From positions 1-14,874 of the forward strand of contig DJFE01000028.1 of assembly GCA_002432025.1 (NCBI GenBank): 14,874 bases of DNA, in the 5' to 3' direction. The stretch comes from Candidatus Avelusimicrobium stercoris (GTDB lineage Bacteria > Elusimicrobiota > Elusimicrobia > Elusimicrobiales > Elusimicrobiaceae). Position numbers and translations under genes: made by a program. Shown here piece by piece: positions 13,510 to 14,874 of the stretch (the stretch's first letter is position 1; the number at the start of each line of letters is the position of its first letter). The notes under the pieces were generated by a model, which ran no database searches, was not told where the DNA came from, and saw only the letters and a list, made by a program, of their open reading frames with translations.

Positions 13510-14724
13510 ATGAAGAAAATTTTTCCCTTATTTTTGATTCTTTTTGCCGCCGTTTTTGTGCAGGCGGCCCAAGTGGTCCGCGGCCCGTACATTGAGGACC
13601 CGACCCAAACCACAATGATTTTAAAATGGCAGACGGATACGGCCACCCCGTCGTGGTTGGAGTACGGCCCCGCGCCGCGCTGTAACCAAATTATGACGGT
13701 TACCCCCGAGGGTACCGCACATAAAGCCGTATTGTACGGCCTCGTGCCTAACCAGGATTTTTGCTACCGCCTGTATGTAAACAACACGGCGGGCGATGGC
13801 GTACAGGAACCCATAGAGGGCTCTTTCCGCACGTTATTTTCGGCTGAAAGAAAGGTGGTAAACTTTTTAGTGCTGGGGCAAACGGGCGCCGCCGAACCGC
13901 AGCCGACCGAGGAAAACCCGGACCCGGTGGACGAAGCCGCCCGCGCGCGCGAAGCGTTGGCTGGGTTAATGACAAAGGAAAAGAGCGACTTTTTAATTCA
14001 TACGGGTAATATTACCGCTTCTGGCTTAAATGCGGATGCGGACCGGGAGTTCTTCACCCCGTTTAAAGAGGTGTTGGCCAAAAATCCGCTTTTTGTGGCG
14101 CTTGGGCCCAATGAATACGGTCCCAACCGCGATAGCCGCGACAGCAAGGCCTTTCTGCGCGCCAATTATACGCGCTTCCACGATATGACTTGGAGCAAGG
14201 CCACGCCGAAATATTATTCGTTTGATACGGCCAATGTGCGCTTTGTATTTTTGGATACCAATGTGGCCGAGGGGGCCGTGTGGGCGCCGGAAATCGGCGA
14301 GAAATCGGCTCAGACCGATTGGCTGAAAACCACCTTGGCTACGGCGGGGGAAAAGTGGAAAATCGTAGTAATGAACGCTCCTGCGTATTCCACGGGCGCC
14401 CGCGGCAGCCGCAACGAGGTATTTGCCGCTTGGGGCAAAATTTTTGAAGATTACCGCGTGGATTTAGTTATCCAAGGCGGCGATGCGGATTATGAACGCA
14501 CGTTCCCAATGTACCGCGGCGAACCGTCTGCGCGCGGGGTAACGTATGTAACCTTGGGTACGGCGGCGCCTGCCCCCACCAAGCGCGAACACGGGGATTC
14601 CTCTACGGCGCGCTTTGTGGCGGCGCGGCATTTTGCTTCCGTAAAAGTGGTGGACCGCAAACTGACCTTAAAGGCCTATAACGAAAACGGCAAATTGCTG
14701 GACACGTTAGAGATTTACTTATAA
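13510..14724 (+). CDS. Exported purple-acid-phosphatase-like protein with lost metal ligands
   Basis: 404 residues. The ATG at 13510 gives a normal signal peptide (1-19, VQA|A). Residues 22-108 resemble the fibronectin-like N-terminal domain of purple acid phosphatases (VRGPYIEDPTQTTMILKW, LEYG, VLYGLVPNQDFCYRLYV). Residues 115-355 follow the calcineurin-like metallophosphoesterase fold block by block, but each ligand motif is altered: GDxG is GQTG (Q124), GDxxY is GNIT (N167), GNHE is GPNE (P200, N201), the single His before P.Y is N289, and GHxHxYER is GGDADYER (G324, A326). The surrounding scaffold residues (FVFLDTN, YRVDLVIQGG, YERTFP) are kept. It therefore looks like a pseudoenzyme that retains the fold, perhaps as a binding or structural protein. 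It is divergent from the beta-barrel gene and ends at a strong terminator. Confidence 0.82.
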   Translation: MKKIFPLFLILFAAVFVQAAQVVRGPYIEDPTQTTMILKWQTDTATPSWLEYGPAPRCNQIMTVTPEGTAHKAVLYGLVPNQDFCYRLYVNNTAGDGVQEPIEGSFRTLFSAERKVVNFLVLGQTGAAEPQPTEENPDPVDEAARAREALAGLMTKEKSDFLIHTGNITASGLNADADREFFTPFKEVLAKNPLFVALGPNEYGPNRDSRDSKAFLRANYTRFHDMTWSKATPKYYSFDTANVRFVFLDTNVAEGAVWAPEIGEKSAQTDWLKTTLATAGEKWKIVVMNAPAYSTGARGSRNEVFAAWGKIFEDYRVDLVIQGGDADYERTFPMYRGEPSARGVTYVTLGTAAPAPTKREHGDSSTARFVAARHFASVKVVDRKLTLKAYNENGKLLDTLEIYL

Positions 14725-14744
14725 GACATTTTTGAAAGAGTAAT

Positions 14745-14790
14745 AACGGGGCAAGGATTTGTATTTCCTTGCCCCGTTGTTGTTTTTTTT
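14745..14790 (+). terminator. Strong rho-independent terminator after the phosphatase-like gene
   Basis: AACGGGGCAAGG (14745-14756) pairs perfectly over 12 bp with CCTTGCCCCGTT (14767-14778) around a 10-base loop and is followed by GTTG and a run of T. Confidence 0.92.
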
Positions 14791-14800
14791 TAAAGAGGTT

Positions 14801-14821
14801 ATCCTGAACTTGTTTCAGGAT
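14801..14821. repeat. Short palindromic REP-like repeat (ATCCTGAA / TTCAGGAT)
   Basis: ATCCTGAA (14801-14808) and TTCAGGAT (14814-14821) form an 8 bp hairpin with a 5-base loop. Sequences of this kind (CCTGAACTTGTTTCAGG) are dispersed as intergenic repeats in several bacterial genomes; that statement is from memory. It lies just after the terminator. I see nothing else in the remaining bases up to 14874. Confidence 0.5.
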
Positions 14822-14874
14822 TTACCGCTTGTGTTGTTGCCTTTTTGGGTTGTTTATTTTAAAGGGGTTGTTTC

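Noticed and set aside
13427..13615. N-terminal extension of the beta-barrel gene to 13615
   Set aside because: It would overlap the start of the divergent gene and bury the signal peptide inside the protein; GGGAG supports the ATG at 13426.

Overview
The window looks like chromosomal DNA of an Elusimicrobium-type bacterium (phylum Elusimicrobiota, gut or similar anaerobic lineage). The main pointer is the major-pilin-like gene at 86-766: its N-terminal helix and its C-terminal cysteine region match the pilin type that is common in that group. The assignment is an inference from recalled family resemblance, not from a search. The DNA has moderate GC, dense coding, AT-rich gaps and AGGAG-type ribosome binding sites. 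Many products are exported (signal peptides, lipoboxes, one beta-barrel candidate), so the cell is Gram-negative in structure.

Layout. (1) 1-830: a type IV pilin-like gene whose reading frame carries a ~160 bp insert, including a 91 bp hairpin repeat, between the start codon and the prepilin peptidase site. It ends at a hairpin terminator shared with (2), a convergent exported Ala/Lys-rich 11-residue-repeat protein (835-1461, minus). (3) Three plus-strand genes follow, probably separately transcribed: a DUF1646-type cation transporter (1593-2657), an exported protein ending in a receiver-like domain (2738-3919) and a DMT/EamA transporter (4005-4952). (4) 4993-10112 is a probable seven-gene envelope operon: a pseudopilin without Glu5, LpoB-like lipoprotein, COG3014-like lipoprotein, LPP20-like lipoprotein, FkpA/Mip-type prolyl isomerase, and two small membrane-anchored proteins. 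It ends at a strong terminator. (5) 10259-13426 is a minus-strand operon: beta-barrel-like exported protein, soluble histidine kinase, small helical protein, AI-2E family (PerM-like) membrane protein. (6) Divergent from it, 13510-14724 encodes an exported purple-acid-phosphatase-like protein in which all recognised metal-ligand positions are replaced. The window ends with a terminator and a short palindromic repeat.

Biologically the region is about the cell envelope: pilus subunits, a predicted lipoprotein set for peptidoglycan synthase control, periplasmic folding, and transport. Points most worth attention are the translated repeat inside the pilin leader, the exported receiver-like domain, the apparently dead phosphoesterase, the E5-less pseudopilin leading the lpoB operon, the 13-residue NP repeats in the protein after FkpA, and three genes whose promoters place the transcription start on the ATG (leaderless mRNAs). 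No tRNA, rRNA, CRISPR array, transposase or phage gene was seen.
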